A stretch of DNA of 64,000 nucleotides from Hyphomicrobiales bacterium (GCA_028290405.1 JAQGJX010000103.1:1-64000); one strand, 5' to 3'; positions 33,855 to 46,933 are shown, counted from the first letter of the stretch. The notes: a model not told the origin generated them from the letters alone. Numbers and translations: made by a program.

Positions 33855-34175
33855 GAAGCCACGTGCGCGGCCTCTATTTTTTCCGTTCTCCCCTTGGCGA
33901 AGCCCTCAAAAGGGACTAGGTTGACTTCAGAATCGCCCGGACGCGGCAAGCGATATGCGCCGAGTGTCAGTGAGGCGTACTACTCCAGACCCGAAAGCCC
34001 ATTGAGTTCCAAGGGCTTGGGCTTGAGTACCACAGTCATAGGCTGCGGTTTGTCGCTATTGAGGCCGGAGCGCCTGGGGCTGTATCCAATTGAGCCGCCA
34101 CATGAGCAGGGAGCTTATGGCTCTTGCGCCAGTCCGGCCAACGCGGCGACGCCTCGCGCCACCCAAGGATGATCG

Positions 34176-35042
34176 ATGAGACCTGGTCAGAACAAGCGTA
34201 TGCGCGGACGCAACAACCGCAAGGGTCCTAATCCGCTGACGCGTACCTACGAGTCGAATGGACCCGACGTGAAAATTCGCGGGACTGCGCACCACGTCGC
34301 CGAGAAATACCTTCAGCTGGCGCGGGACGCTCACTCCTCAGGCGACCCCGTTATGGCGGAAAGCTACCTCCAGCACGCGGAGCACTATTTCCGGCTCATT
34401 GCGGCCGCTCAGTTGGCCCAGCAGCAGTCGCAACCTGGCTTCGTGCGCTCCAACGACGCGATGGACAGCGACGACGACGATGACGACGATTTCGGGGGGG
34501 TCAACGACAGGTTTGCGTCTCCCCCGGAACGCGTACCCGTCGCGCCGCAATTTGCGCCGCCACAGGGTGCGCAGCCTGCGCCTTTTCTCAACGCGCCGCA
34601 GCCATTCGTGGACCGTCAGCCTGACCGGCCGCAATTCCAGGACCGCCCCCCCCGTCAGGATCGGCCCTTTCAGGACCGCGGTCAGAACCGCAACCGGGGC
34701 AATCGTGACCAGCAACAGCGTGGTCCACGCGAGTTCAATAACGACCAGCCCCGTTTTGATCCTCGTCCGGAAGCGCGCCCTGCAGCCGAGCCCGTAGCGG
34801 CGGCGTTGCCTGCCTTCATCACTGGCGGAGCGCCGCGGTCCGTGCCTCAACCAGAGGCTTTGACGGATCAGGCAAGCCAGGTCGCCAGCAACCCTGCGGG
34901 CGGGCAGGAATCCGACGCCGAGCATGAGGCGGCGAACTATCACCTGCGCAGCAGGCGCCGTCGCCGTCGGCCGGATGGTCCTGGCGAGGGCGACGTTGGT
35001 GCGTCCGACACGCCGGCTGGCGAAGTGCCGGTCGGGGAATAA
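34176..35042 (+). CDS. DUF4167 domain-containing protein
   Basis: MRPGQNKRMRGRNNRKGPNPLTRTYESNGPDVKIRGTAHHVAEKYLQLARDAHSSGDPVMAESYLQHAEHYFRLI; low-complexity tail. Confidence 0.92.
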   Translation: MRPGQNKRMRGRNNRKGPNPLTRTYESNGPDVKIRGTAHHVAEKYLQLARDAHSSGDPVMAESYLQHAEHYFRLIAAAQLAQQQSQPGFVRSNDAMDSDDDDDDDFGGVNDRFASPPERVPVAPQFAPPQGAQPAPFLNAPQPFVDRQPDRPQFQDRPPRQDRPFQDRGQNRNRGNRDQQQRGPREFNNDQPRFDPRPEARPAAEPVAAALPAFITGGAPRSVPQPEALTDQASQVASNPAGGQESDAEHEAANYHLRSRRRRRRPDGPGEGDVGASDTPAGEVPVGE

Positions 35043-35053
35043 ACAATGTGACG

Positions 35054-35074
35054 CGAGCCGATCGACGGCTCGCG
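35054..35074 (+). terminator. Stem-loop after the DUF4167 gene (possible terminator, no clear T-tract)
   Basis: GCGAGCCG-ATCGA-CGGCTCGC. Confidence 0.5.
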
Positions 35075-35146
35075 CCACTGCATGCCGACTGTGAGATAAA
35101 AATCGCCTGACCTGAATCAATCCCCGGGTCAGCGTGCTCGCCGCCT

Positions 35147-35175
35147 CTTTCGAAAACCGGCCTCCCCCCCTACAT
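35147..35175 (+). promoter_or_regulatory. Candidate heat-shock (RpoH-type) promoter of clpB
   Basis: CTTTCGAA, 17 bp, CTACAT (within CCCCCTACAT), about 90 bp upstream of clpB; pattern match by eye. Confidence 0.35.
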
Positions 35176-35261
35176 CACTTGAAACGGCCGCCGTTACGGG
35201 GCCGGATTTGTGACAAGCGCCAGCGCCGCTACGGGGCGCGGGCTTTGGTCTAGGAGGCATC

Positions 35262-37913
<2,652 letters not shown>

Positions 37914-37927
37914 TGAGAAGGCAACAA

Positions 37928-37971
37928 CAAGCCGCCTGTGCAAAGCGTCCGCGCATTGCACAGGCGGCTTG
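37928..37971. terminator. Bidirectional stem-loop between convergent genes
   Basis: CAAGCCGCCTGTGCAA (12-nt loop) TTGCACAGGCGGCTTG, perfect 16-bp arms between the clpB stop and the opposing stop at 37972. Confidence 0.75.
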
Positions 37972-38604
37972 TCAGGTGAGCGGGCTTAACCAGCTCAGCC
38001 GCATCTTTTCGGTACGCGGCATGGACTCCACGGCCTTGACGAACTGGACAAGCACGTCAGCTGCGTCGTCCGGTGGCGAGGCGAGCCGCGTCCTGAACGC
38101 GATGCGCTCTCCAGCCCTGAGCGCAGGGCGCGGCGCAGCAGCCGTCCAGGAATAAAATTCCTTCTTCTGTCCCCAGACCGAGAGCCGCAATTCAGGAATA
38201 TTAAGCTCGCGGCCGGTGATGTTCGCCAGTTCGCCTTCGACCGTCAGGACTTTGCGCCCGTCATCAAGATCGACGACGCTGCGAAGGCTGACGATCTCCA
38301 AACCCCTCAAGTTGACCGGAAGGCCGGCGGCTGCATAAAGTTTGGCGCTTGGGGACCAAGCCGCCACGACGTGATTGCGGGCGCCGATGAGTCCGACAGA
38401 CAAAGCCATCGCAAAAGCGCAGAGGCTCACCCCCCGGAAACGGCCCCTGTTCGGAACGGCTTGCGGACGCAAGGTGATGTGAGGCTTGGGGGACGACGCG
38501 GGGGATTTTGGAGAAAGGACTTCGGGAGGCCGTCTCTCTTTCTTCCGCCCGAACGCCATCAACCGCAATTCCGCAGGGGTCATAAGAACGACGTCGCTCC
38601 ACAA
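37972..38604 (-). CDS. DUF3426-like membrane protein without an evident N-terminal MJ0042 zinc ribbon
   Basis: LYAAAGLPVNLRGLEIVSLRSVVDLDDGRKVLTVEGELANITGRELNIPELRLSVW; divergent from ftsE; no CxxC...CxxC at the N-terminus. Confidence 0.7.
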   Translation of the reverse strand: MWSDVVLMTPAELRLMAFGRKKERRPPEVLSPKSPASSPKPHITLRPQAVPNRGRFRGVSLCAFAMALSVGLIGARNHVVAAWSPSAKLYAAAGLPVNLRGLEIVSLRSVVDLDDGRKVLTVEGELANITGRELNIPELRLSVWGQKKEFYSWTAAAPRPALRAGERIAFRTRLASPPDDAADVLVQFVKAVESMPRTEKMRLSWLSPLT

Positions 38605-38693
38605 GCGGGTCTCGATGACCCGGCGGCTTGTATTAAGCCGCCCTTAGAGTTAACGACGGGTGTAGGTGTCGGCGAAGGTCATGCGAGGGACAC

Positions 38694-39356
38694 TTGGTTC
38701 GGTTTGAGAACGTAGGCCTGCGTTACGGAAACGGCGCCGAAGTCCTTCGGGACGTCAGCTTCTCTATTGAGCCTAACTCCTTTCAGTTTTTGACGGGCCC
38801 CTCGGGCGCTGGGAAAACCACCCTGCTGCGCCTCATCCTGCTGTCGTTGAAGCCGACGCGCGGTTTCATCAAGCTCTTCGACCGCGAGACCTCCACGCTC
38901 GGCAAGGAAGAAATCACCGCGATTCGGCGGCGCATTGGCGTCGTCTTCCAGGATTTCCGGCTGCTCGATCATTTGACGACCTACGAAAACGTCGCCTTGC
39001 CGCTGTTCGTGCAAGGCCGCGAGGAGCGCACGTACAGGGCGGAGGTGCTCGAGTTGCTTCGCTGGGTGGGTTTGGGCGAGCGGATCAACGCGTTCCCGCC
39101 GATCCTCTCGGGTGGCGAAAAACAGCGTGCGGCCATCGCGAGGGCGTTGATCGTCCAACCGGAACTGCTGCTGGCGGACGAACCCACCGGAAATGTCGAC
39201 CCAAGCCTCGCCCGCCGCCTGCTCAGGCTTTTCGTCGAACTGCACAAGTCAGGCACGTCGATCGTAATTGCGACGCATGACCTTGCGCTGATGGACCAGT
39301 TCGACTCGGCGCGGCGATTGGTGCTGGGCGAAGGCCGCCTGCACGTCTACGACTGA
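38694..39356 (+). CDS. ftsE: Cell division ATP-binding protein FtsE
   Basis: VRFENVGLRYGNGAEVLRDVSF; GPSGAGKTTLLRLI; LLADEPTGNVD; TTG start; followed by ftsX. Confidence 0.95.
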   Translation: MVRFENVGLRYGNGAEVLRDVSFSIEPNSFQFLTGPSGAGKTTLLRLILLSLKPTRGFIKLFDRETSTLGKEEITAIRRRIGVVFQDFRLLDHLTTYENVALPLFVQGREERTYRAEVLELLRWVGLGERINAFPPILSGGEKQRAAIARALIVQPELLLADEPTGNVDPSLARRLLRLFVELHKSGTSIVIATHDLALMDQFDSARRLVLGEGRLHVYD

Positions 39357-39363
39357 TTCAACG

Positions 39364-40323
39364 ATGGCAGGCCAGCCAATGCCGACGCTCGTGCAACGCG
39401 CTCTTTCCAAGATCGCCGGCCGTCTCAAGCCGGGGCTATCGCTCGTCTCGTCTGATTCCATCGCCAGCAATGCGCTGGTGACGGTCATCGCCATCATGAC
39501 GTTTCTCGCCACCCTGACCGCAGGCGCGGCCATGCTCGTCCGGAATGCGTCTCAGGACTGGAGCTCAACCGTAGCGCGGGAAATGACCATTCAGGTGAAA
39601 CCCGCGCTGGGCCGCGACATGGAGGCGGACGCCCGCCGCGCGGGGGAGATCGCACGTTCGGTTACCGGAATCAGGGACGTGCGCGTTTTTTCACGCCAGG
39701 AATCGGCCAAGCTCCTTGAGCCGTGGCTCGGAACTGGCGTCGAAATGGCCGATCTCCCCGTGCCGACGCTGATCGTCGTGAAACTGGATTCCTCCCAGCA
39801 GGCGAACGTGACGTCATTGAGAGAAGCGCTGCGCGCCAGCGTTCCAAACGCCATTCTCGACGACCATCGCGCTTGGGTCGACCGATTGGAGCTGATGGCG
39901 CGGAGTCTCGTGGCTGTCGCGCTGGTCGTGGTGCTCCTCGTCCTTGCAGCCATGGGACTGGCGGTGGCTTTCGCCACCAGAGGAGCAATGGCGGGCAGCC
40001 GCGAAATCGTTGACGTGCTGCACTTCGTGGGAGCGGCTGATGCTTTCATCTCCAAACAGTTCAGGGGCCATTTCCTGAGACTGGGCATGAAGGGCGCCAT
40101 TGTTGGCGGACTTTTCGCCGTCTTCGCGTTCGTGGCGTTGGGCTTCATCTCCGCGCGATGGTCGCTCGACGCTGGAGGTGACCAGGTCGAGGCTCTTTTC
40201 GGACAATTTGATCTTGGCTGGAGCGGGTATGCAGCCGTCGTCGTCATCGCGGGCGCCATGGCGGTGCTGACCGGCCTCATCTCCCAATCCGTGGTGACCC
40301 ATCAGTTGCGCCGTGCAAGGTGA
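39364..40323 (+). CDS. ftsX: Cell division protein FtsX-like permease
   Basis: Four TM segments, FtsX extracellular domain; follows ftsE. Confidence 0.92.
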   Translation: MAGQPMPTLVQRALSKIAGRLKPGLSLVSSDSIASNALVTVIAIMTFLATLTAGAAMLVRNASQDWSSTVAREMTIQVKPALGRDMEADARRAGEIARSVTGIRDVRVFSRQESAKLLEPWLGTGVEMADLPVPTLIVVKLDSSQQANVTSLREALRASVPNAILDDHRAWVDRLELMARSLVAVALVVVLLVLAAMGLAVAFATRGAMAGSREIVDVLHFVGAADAFISKQFRGHFLRLGMKGAIVGGLFAVFAFVALGFISARWSLDAGGDQVEALFGQFDLGWSGYAAVVVIAGAMAVLTGLISQSVVTHQLRRAR

Positions 40324-40416
40324 CCGCAGCTGCGCAAGCCATGGTTTCGGACGCACGCGATGGAGAGACGTCGCACGCCCCTTTTCTTCCAGCTCTCGTT
40401 CAGGCATCTAGCGTCC

Positions 40417-41166
40417 ATGCTGATCCTCCGTTCTCTGATCTTTAACGTCCTGTTTTACGCGGCCCTGATCCTGCTGATGGTCGTGGGTCTCCCCACGCTG
40501 CTGGCCGGGCGCAGAGCGGCGTTCCGCGTCGCACGCGCTTGGGCGGCGATCTCAATCTGGCTGCTCAGGGCGGTTTGTGGACTCAAAGTGGAGTTCCGGG
40601 GTCATGAGAACTTGCCAAGCGGGCCATGCATCATTGCAGCCAAGCACCAATCCCTGCTGGAAACCTTCGCGCTCATCACGCACGTCACAGATTTCACGTT
40701 CATCCTGAAACGTGAACTCACGTTCATTCCGTTTTTCGGCTGGTATCTCCGGGCGACCGAACAGATCGCCATTGATCGCGCGAGCGGCAGGGCCGCGCTG
40801 GATCAGGTGACAGAGAAATCCGGGATCGCGCTCGCCCAAGGGCGTCAGGTGTTCATTTTCCCGGAGGGCACGCGCAGAGCGGTCGGGGCAGAGCCCAAGT
40901 ACAAGGGCGGAGTCTCGCATATCTATGCGGCTGCGCATGCTCCTTGCGTTCCCGTCGCCCTGAACACCGGTCTATTCTGGCCACGACGCAGCTTCGTGCG
41001 ACGCCCGGGGACAGTGGTGATCGAGTATCTGCCGGCGATCCCTCCGGGGCTGGAACGCAATGAGTTCGCGCGCTTGCTGCAGGAGAAAATCGAAAGTGCT
41101 TGCGACAGGCTTGTTGGGGAAGCCCTTGCGAAAGATCCGTCCCTGATGGGCGGGCCTGCCCGGTAG
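40417..41166 (+). CDS. plsC: 1-acyl-sn-glycerol-3-phosphate acyltransferase
   Basis: IAAKHQSLLETFAL (H-x4-D/E motif) and FPEGTRRAVGAEPKYKGG. Confidence 0.93.
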   Translation: MLILRSLIFNVLFYAALILLMVVGLPTLLAGRRAAFRVARAWAAISIWLLRAVCGLKVEFRGHENLPSGPCIIAAKHQSLLETFALITHVTDFTFILKRELTFIPFFGWYLRATEQIAIDRASGRAALDQVTEKSGIALAQGRQVFIFPEGTRRAVGAEPKYKGGVSHIYAAAHAPCVPVALNTGLFWPRRSFVRRPGTVVIEYLPAIPPGLERNEFARLLQEKIESACDRLVGEALAKDPSLMGGPAR

Positions 41167-41169
41167 GGA

Positions 41170-41724
41170 TCAGCGGTCGCCGAACGATGCGAACCGCGCC
41201 GCGACACGCTCGAGCACGTGATCCCGGATGCCCATCTGCGTAAGACGTCTTTGGGTGTTCAGGACATATTCTGAATTGGCGCCCGACTGGCCGACGCCTT
41301 GCGCCACATGGGTCAGGATCGCATCATGCGGCAACTTGCCTGCGTACTGCGAATGCTTTCGATCAACGATGTACGCGATGGCGGAGACCTGCTCGCCTCC
41401 CTCCAGCGAAACCCTGAGCCTCGCCTCCCGGTAAATGGCGGTGACCTGCTCTCGCTCCCTCAGGTAAGCGATCGTCTCGCTCCAAGCGATGGGATCGACG
41501 CGATAAGCGGCGCCGAGGCACGAGCCGCCCCGATCCAAACCCAGCACCAGCCCCGGGCGCTCAGCGGTGCCGCGATGGACGTGAGAATAGATGCACAGGG
41601 ATCGATGATAACCCGTGACTCGCGCTCGTTGAACCTCCAGGAACGAGAACCCTGGATTCCACAGCAAGGACCCGTAGGCGAACACCCATGGAGCTTCGGC
41701 GCGCGATGAGTCAGGATGCGACAT
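41170..41724 (-). CDS. ChaC-type gamma-glutamylcyclotransferase
   Basis: PWVFAYGSLLWNPGFSFLEVQRARVTGYHRSLCIYSHVHRGTAERPGLVLGLDRGG. Confidence 0.94.
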   Translation of the reverse strand: MSHPDSSRAEAPWVFAYGSLLWNPGFSFLEVQRARVTGYHRSLCIYSHVHRGTAERPGLVLGLDRGGSCLGAAYRVDPIAWSETIAYLREREQVTAIYREARLRVSLEGGEQVSAIAYIVDRKHSQYAGKLPHDAILTHVAQGVGQSGANSEYVLNTQRRLTQMGIRDHVLERVAARFASFGDR

Positions 41725-41800
41725 TGGTACGGGCTTTCTGTCTGCGAGCCAGCAGCTACATGATTGGCGCGGTTTCAGCAACGACGTCTATGGAGCGAGC

Positions 41801-42805
41801 ATGAAGCCGCAGAAACGCTCACGCCTGTTGCTCTTTGTGGCGATGGGGGGCGCGCTCATCGGCGGCTACTCGGCGTTGTGGTGGAGCCTGGCCGATGCGT
41901 TGAGAACCCGTGTGCAGGATTGGGGCGCCGCAGAGGCCGCAAACGGCAAATACTGGAGTTGCAGCGACACGACACTTCACGGTTTTCCGTTCTCCCTGAG
42001 GGCAGATTGCGGGGACCCGCAGCTGAGGCACGTTACGCCTTCAGGCGATACGACGCTCGCCGCAAAGCGCCTCGCCGCACGGGCCAGCCTGCTCGACCCG
42101 TTCGCCATTATGGCGGATGTGACAGGTCCCGCACGACTGATCTCGCAGGACGGCGCGCTCGAAGTCGAATGGGTTGGATTAGAGGTCGCCCTGCGTTGGT
42201 TGCCCGGTCAGTTGGAGGGGGTGTCGCTCATGGCGACGGGGCTTAACGTGCGCGAGAACTCGGGGTCGTTTTCGGCGGCAGCAGGGGTCAACGTAAGCAC
42301 GATGGAGGCGCGGCTGACGCGGGCGGCGACCGCCGGGACCTGGCGTGCGGAGGCGCGCCTTTTTCCTTCTCGGGTTCCACTGCTGGACCAGGCGCTGGGA
42401 GACGTGGACCCTGTCGAAGGGCACGTTGTTTCAGACCTCAACGAGATCCGAACCGAGCAACCTACGTTGGGCGCAATTCTCGACGCGTGGCGAGCGGCGG
42501 GAGGAACAGCGACTCTCGAAAGCGTGGTCTTTGCGAAGGGCGCCCTGCGGTCGGAGGGAAAGGGCGCCATAAGCCTTGATAACGAACGGCGGCTGACGGG
42601 AACGATCAATGGACGGGTCGCAGGCCTGGAGCCGTTGCTGCGCAGGTCGGGCTTCAAATCCGGATCGCCAGCCGGGGATGCTATACTCAAGGCGATGGTC
42701 GCGCGCGAGCCTCCGAATGGCGTTCCCGTCACCGTCCATTTTCGCGACGGTCGCGTGTACCTAGGACCGCTGCGCACGAACCTAGAGCTTCGTCCGGTCT
42801 ATTGA
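41801..42805 (+). CDS. DUF2125 domain-containing protein
   Basis: N-terminal TM; YWSCSDTTLHGFPFSLRADCGDPQL typical of DUF2125. Confidence 0.85.
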   Translation: MKPQKRSRLLLFVAMGGALIGGYSALWWSLADALRTRVQDWGAAEAANGKYWSCSDTTLHGFPFSLRADCGDPQLRHVTPSGDTTLAAKRLAARASLLDPFAIMADVTGPARLISQDGALEVEWVGLEVALRWLPGQLEGVSLMATGLNVRENSGSFSAAAGVNVSTMEARLTRAATAGTWRAEARLFPSRVPLLDQALGDVDPVEGHVVSDLNEIRTEQPTLGAILDAWRAAGGTATLESVVFAKGALRSEGKGAISLDNERRLTGTINGRVAGLEPLLRRSGFKSGSPAGDAILKAMVAREPPNGVPVTVHFRDGRVYLGPLRTNLELRPVY

Positions 42806-43746
42806 GGCGGGGATCCCCGGCCAAAATCGGGCGCAGGCGTTTCCTGCCCTTGCTCGATGATGCTGCGGCGAATCGCTCGCGTTCTAGTGAAAAGGTCGAA
42901 CAGCCCCTGCCCGTCGCCCCAGCGGATCATGCGCTGCAAGGCTGCGAGGTCCTCGTTGAAACGGCCGAGCATCTCCAGAACAGCGTCCTTGTTGTTCAGG
43001 AACACGTCACGCCACATCGTGGGGTCGGAAGCCGCAATGCGCGTGAAATCCCTGAACCCGCCGGCCGAGAACTTGATCACCTCGGACTGCGTGACCTCTT
43101 CGAGGTCGGCTGCCGTTCCCACGATGTTGTATGCAATGAGATGCGGCACGTGACTGGTGATGGCGAGCACGAGGTCGTGATGCGCGGCGGTCATCACTTC
43201 AACGTTCGCCCCGCAGGCTTTCCAGAAGTCTTGAACACGCAGGACAGCGGCCTGATCAGCCCCCTCGGGCGGCGTAATGATGCACCATCTGTTTGCAAAC
43301 AAAGTCGCAAACCCGGCGTCTGGGCCTGAATATTCCGTACCCGCCACGGGATGCGCGGGCACAAGGTGCACACCCGCCGGAAGATGGGGCGACAGCGCCT
43401 CAATGACGGCGGACTTCACGGACCCCACGTCCGTTACGATTGCGCCAGGCTTGAGATGCCGTCCTATGACCTCGCCCACCGCGCCTGTCGCGCCGACCGG
43501 TACGCACAGAACGACAAGATCGCAGTCCGCAACCGACGCGCCGACATCCTCGGTGACGCTGTCGCCGAGGCCCAACTCCCGAGCGCGCCCGCACACTGCC
43601 GGGGACGCATCCGCCGCGACAATGTGACGCCCCAGGCCTCGCGTGCGAGCGACCCGCGCGATCGACGAACCAATCAGCCCAAGCCCAATGATCGCGATAC
43701 GCTCGAACTGCGGCGAACCGAGCCGGTGAAGAACCATGTCAGCCAA
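42799..43746 (-). CDS. Prephenate/arogenate dehydrogenase family protein
   Basis: [43 protein letters not shown]. Confidence 0.94.
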   Translation of the reverse strand: MADMVLHRLGSPQFERIAIIGLGLIGSSIARVARTRGLGRHIVAADASPAVCGRARELGLGDSVTEDVGASVADCDLVVLCVPVGATGAVGEVIGRHLKPGAIVTDVGSVKSAVIEALSPHLPAGVHLVPAHPVAGTEYSGPDAGFATLFANRWCIITPPEGADQAAVLRVQDFWKACGANVEVMTAAHHDLVLAITSHVPHLIAYNIVGTAADLEEVTQSEVIKFSAGGFRDFTRIAASDPTMWRDVFLNNKDAVLEMLGRFNEDLAALQRMIRWGDGQGLFDLFTRTRAIRRSIIEQGQETPAPDFGRGSPPQ

Positions 43747-44890
43747 GGCGCATGCCCCCGCCCGCTTGCGTCACAAAATCCTTGAGCGCTGCGGCGACAG
43801 CGCGCGTGGCCTCTTCCGACCCGATCGTGATCCGGATCGCGGAAGGCAAGTTGTAGGAGCCCACGCCACGAATGATGACGCCACGCTGGCCAAGAAACTC
43901 CTCCGCGTCAGCAGCCGAGCGGCCTGGAACGTCAGGGAAGTGAACCAGGATGAAATTGGCCACGCTGGGCGTCACTTCAAGACCAAGTGCAGACACTTGC
44001 TCCGTCAACCAGTTCAGCCAGCGATCATTATGAGCGGCGGAGGTCTCCACATGCGCGTTGTCCCGGATCGCCGCGATCGCGGCGGCCATCGCGGGTCCGC
44101 TCACGTTGAAGGGGCCCCGGATTCGGTGCAACGCATCGCACACATGCGCAGGCGCATAGGCCCAGCCGACCCGCAGGCTCGCCAAGCCGAAGATTTTGGA
44201 GAAGGTGCGGGTCATGACGACGTTTTCACTGGTGGAAACCAGTTCGATCCCGGCCGAATAATCGTTGCGACGCACGTATTCGGCATAGGCGGCGTCGAGC
44301 ACGAGCAGAACGTTGCGGGGCAGCGCGGAGTGGAGCCGCTTCACTTCTTCGAACGGGAGGTAGGTGCCCGTGGGGTTGTTCGGATTGGCTATGAAGACAA
44401 TCTTCGTGCGCGCAGTGACGTGCGCCAGAATTTCCTCCACCGACGCCGTATAATCGATCTCCGGCACGATGACAGGCGTCCCGCCAGCGGCCAGGATGGC
44501 GATCTTGTAGATCTGGAAGCCGTGGACGGTGAGGATGCCTTCGTCTCCGGCTCCGATATAGGCCGCGGCCAGCAGATGCAGAATGTCGTCGGATCCATTC
44601 CCACAGATGATGCGCGCGGCGTCTAGACCAAAGCGGGCGCCGATGGCTTCCCGCAACGCCCGCACGGATCCATCGGGATAAACGTCCAGCGACGCAGCGG
44701 AAGCATGGAACGCCTCGATGGACGATGGCGGCGGCCCGAGCGGCGTCTCGTTGGACGAAAGCTTGTAGATCTTTCCCCCGCCCTTGGCAGAGCTCTTGCC
44801 GGGCACATAGGCCTCGATATCCAGGATGCCGGCGCGCGGAACGGGACGTGTGGGCAGGGTGTTCATGCAAGCTCCGGCGAGGTTAGGCAT
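43739..44890 (-). CDS. hisC: Histidinol-phosphate aminotransferase
   Basis: [55 protein letters not shown]. Confidence 0.94.
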   Translation of the reverse strand: MPNLAGACMNTLPTRPVPRAGILDIEAYVPGKSSAKGGGKIYKLSSNETPLGPPPSSIEAFHASAASLDVYPDGSVRALREAIGARFGLDAARIICGNGSDDILHLLAAAYIGAGDEGILTVHGFQIYKIAILAAGGTPVIVPEIDYTASVEEILAHVTARTKIVFIANPNNPTGTYLPFEEVKRLHSALPRNVLLVLDAAYAEYVRRNDYSAGIELVSTSENVVMTRTFSKIFGLASLRVGWAYAPAHVCDALHRIRGPFNVSGPAMAAAIAAIRDNAHVETSAAHNDRWLNWLTEQVSALGLEVTPSVANFILVHFPDVPGRSAADAEEFLGQRGVIIRGVGSYNLPSAIRITIGSEEATRAVAAALKDFVTQAGGGMRLG

Positions 44891-45012
44891 CTCTCGCCCG
44901 GCCGCCGATGTGCAGGATTTCGGGGGCTCGAGCGAAGACTTCTCTTAGCAGCGGTCCGTGCAGGCGCAAAGGCGCGGAATGGCCAAGGGTAGGCCAGACG
45001 AAGGCGCTCCGC

Positions 45013-45043
45013 TTGACTTGCGGCCGGCGGCGCACCTATATAT
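45013..45043 (+). promoter_or_regulatory. Candidate metX promoter
   Basis: TTGACT, 18 bp, TATATAT. Confidence 0.55.
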
Positions 45044-45053
45044 CGCACGGCTT

Positions 45054-45069
45054 GTTCTTAAAATAGAAC
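45054..45069 (+). promoter_or_regulatory. Operator-like inverted repeat near the predicted metX transcription start
   Basis: GTTCT-TAAAAT-AGAAC, just downstream of the putative -10. Confidence 0.4.
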
Positions 45070-45091
45070 GAGTTTCACAGGGTGGACGCAC

Positions 45092-46282
45092 GTGGCCATT
45101 GTCGTTTCGCCGCGGTCGGCGGCAAGCGGGGAGGCGAACGCGCCCCAGAGCGAGGTAGCCCATTTCTCGGCTGCGACGCCGCTCCGTATGGACTCAGGGC
45201 TCCTGCTGAGCCCGTTCACCATCGCCTACCAGACCTATGGCGAGTTGAACGCAGATCGCACGAATGCTGTCCTCATTTGCCACGCCCTGACGGGCGACCA
45301 GCACGTCGCAAACATACATCCCGTGACCGGAAAAGCCGGCTGGTGGCAGACCATGGTCGGGCCGGGACGGCCGATCGACACTGAACGGTATTTCGTCATC
45401 TGCTCGAACGTGGTTGGCGGCTGCATGGGCAGCACCGGACCCGCCTCGACCAATCCCGCCACCGGTAAACCCTATGGTCTCGACATGCCGGTCGTCACGA
45501 TCCGCGACATGGTCAGGGCGCAGGCCTTGTTGATCGATCATTTGGGCATCGACCAATTATTTTGCGTCGCCGGAGGGTCGATGGGGGGCATGCAGGTCCT
45601 GCAGTGGGCAGCCTCTTTTCCAGAGCGTGTGTTCGCCGCCATGCCGATCGCCACCTCGGCTCGTCATTCCTCTCAGAACATAGCCTTTCATGAAGTTGGT
45701 CGCCAGGCGATCATGGCCGACCCCAATTGGCGAGGTGGCCGGTATCTGGAGGAAGGGGTCCGCCCCGAGAAGGGTCTCGCGGTGGCCCGGATGGCGGCGC
45801 ACATCACCTACATGTCGGACGATTCGCTTCATCGTAAGTTCGGCAGGAAGCTGCAGAACCGGGCTGCGCCTACATTTTCGTTCGAGGCGGACTTCCAGAT
45901 CGAAAGTTACCTGAGGCACCAGGGCTCGACGTTCGTCGAGCGCTTCGATGCGAACTCGTATCTGTATGTCACACGCGCCATGGACTATTTCGATCTTGCG
46001 GCCGACTACGACGGCGTTCTCGCTAGGGCCTTCAAGGGTGCGTCGACGCGCTTCTGCGTCGCGTCCTTCACGTCAGACTGGCTGTTCCCGACCGTCGACT
46101 CCCGCGCCATCGTGCACGCCCTGAACGCGGGCGGCGCATCGGTGTCGTTTGTGGAAATCGCGACGGACAAGGGACACGACGCCTTCCTGCTTGACGTGCC
46201 GGACCTGATCTCGACCACTGGCGGATTCCTGGATGCGGCCGCATCAGCCCGGGGTCTGCCCCAGCGCAAAACCCCAAGCTGA
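45092..46282 (+). CDS. metX: Homoserine O-acetyltransferase
   Basis: [37 protein letters not shown]. Confidence 0.96.
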   Translation: MAIVVSPRSAASGEANAPQSEVAHFSAATPLRMDSGLLLSPFTIAYQTYGELNADRTNAVLICHALTGDQHVANIHPVTGKAGWWQTMVGPGRPIDTERYFVICSNVVGGCMGSTGPASTNPATGKPYGLDMPVVTIRDMVRAQALLIDHLGIDQLFCVAGGSMGGMQVLQWAASFPERVFAAMPIATSARHSSQNIAFHEVGRQAIMADPNWRGGRYLEEGVRPEKGLAVARMAAHITYMSDDSLHRKFGRKLQNRAAPTFSFEADFQIESYLRHQGSTFVERFDANSYLYVTRAMDYFDLAADYDGVLARAFKGASTRFCVASFTSDWLFPTVDSRAIVHALNAGGASVSFVEIATDKGHDAFLLDVPDLISTTGGFLDAAASARGLPQRKTPS

Positions 46283-46286
46283 GATC

Positions 46287-46913
46287 ATGGCCCTTATCAA
46301 AGCCCCGGGCGCCCGCGCCGATCACCTGCTCATCTCCGACATGGTGGACCCTAACACGCGCGTGCTGGATGTTGGTTGCGGAGACGGCGCGCTGTTGAGA
46401 CTGCTCTCAGTTCAGCGCGGCGTGGACGCACGCGGAATCGAAATCTCCCAGGCAGGGGTCAACGATTGCGTGGCCAAGGGCCTGTCGGTCATCCAGGGCG
46501 ACGCGGACACAGACCTAGCCGACTATCCCGACGACGTTTTCGACTACGTGATCCTGTCGCAGACGCTTCAGGCCACCCGCAAGCCCAAGGTTGTGTTGGA
46601 GCACATGCTTCGGATTGGGCGACACGCGATCGTATCGTTCCCAAACTTCGGGCACTGGCGTATTCGGACCCAATTATTGCTGAGGGGGCGGATGCCGGTG
46701 ACCGGCATCCTGTCAAACCCCTGGTATGAAACCCAGAACATCCACTTCTGCACGATCCGTGATTTTGTGGAGCTTGTGGAAACCCTTGGGGCCAGCATGG
46801 ATCGAGCCGTGGCGCTCGACCAGTTCGGAACTCCGTTGCGCTTCGCGGCGCCATGGTGGGTCTGGAACATGTTCGGCGAGCAGGCCATCTTCCTGCTCAG
46901 CCGAAAGAGCTGA
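46287..46913 (+). CDS. metW: Methionine biosynthesis protein MetW
   Basis: VLDVGCGDGALLRLLS; YVILSQTLQATRKPKVVLEHMLRIGRHAIVSFPNFGHWRIR; directly after metX. Confidence 0.95.
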   Translation: MALIKAPGARADHLLISDMVDPNTRVLDVGCGDGALLRLLSVQRGVDARGIEISQAGVNDCVAKGLSVIQGDADTDLADYPDDVFDYVILSQTLQATRKPKVVLEHMLRIGRHAIVSFPNFGHWRIRTQLLLRGRMPVTGILSNPWYETQNIHFCTIRDFVELVETLGASMDRAVALDQFGTPLRFAAPWWVWNMFGEQAIFLLSRKS

Positions 46914-46933
46914 AGCTTGGCGTCAGCGAACGA

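Noticed and set aside
44891-45091. SAM-II riboswitch upstream of metX
   Set aside because: No recognisable conserved SAM-II core by eye; kept only as a negative to be tested with cmsearch.
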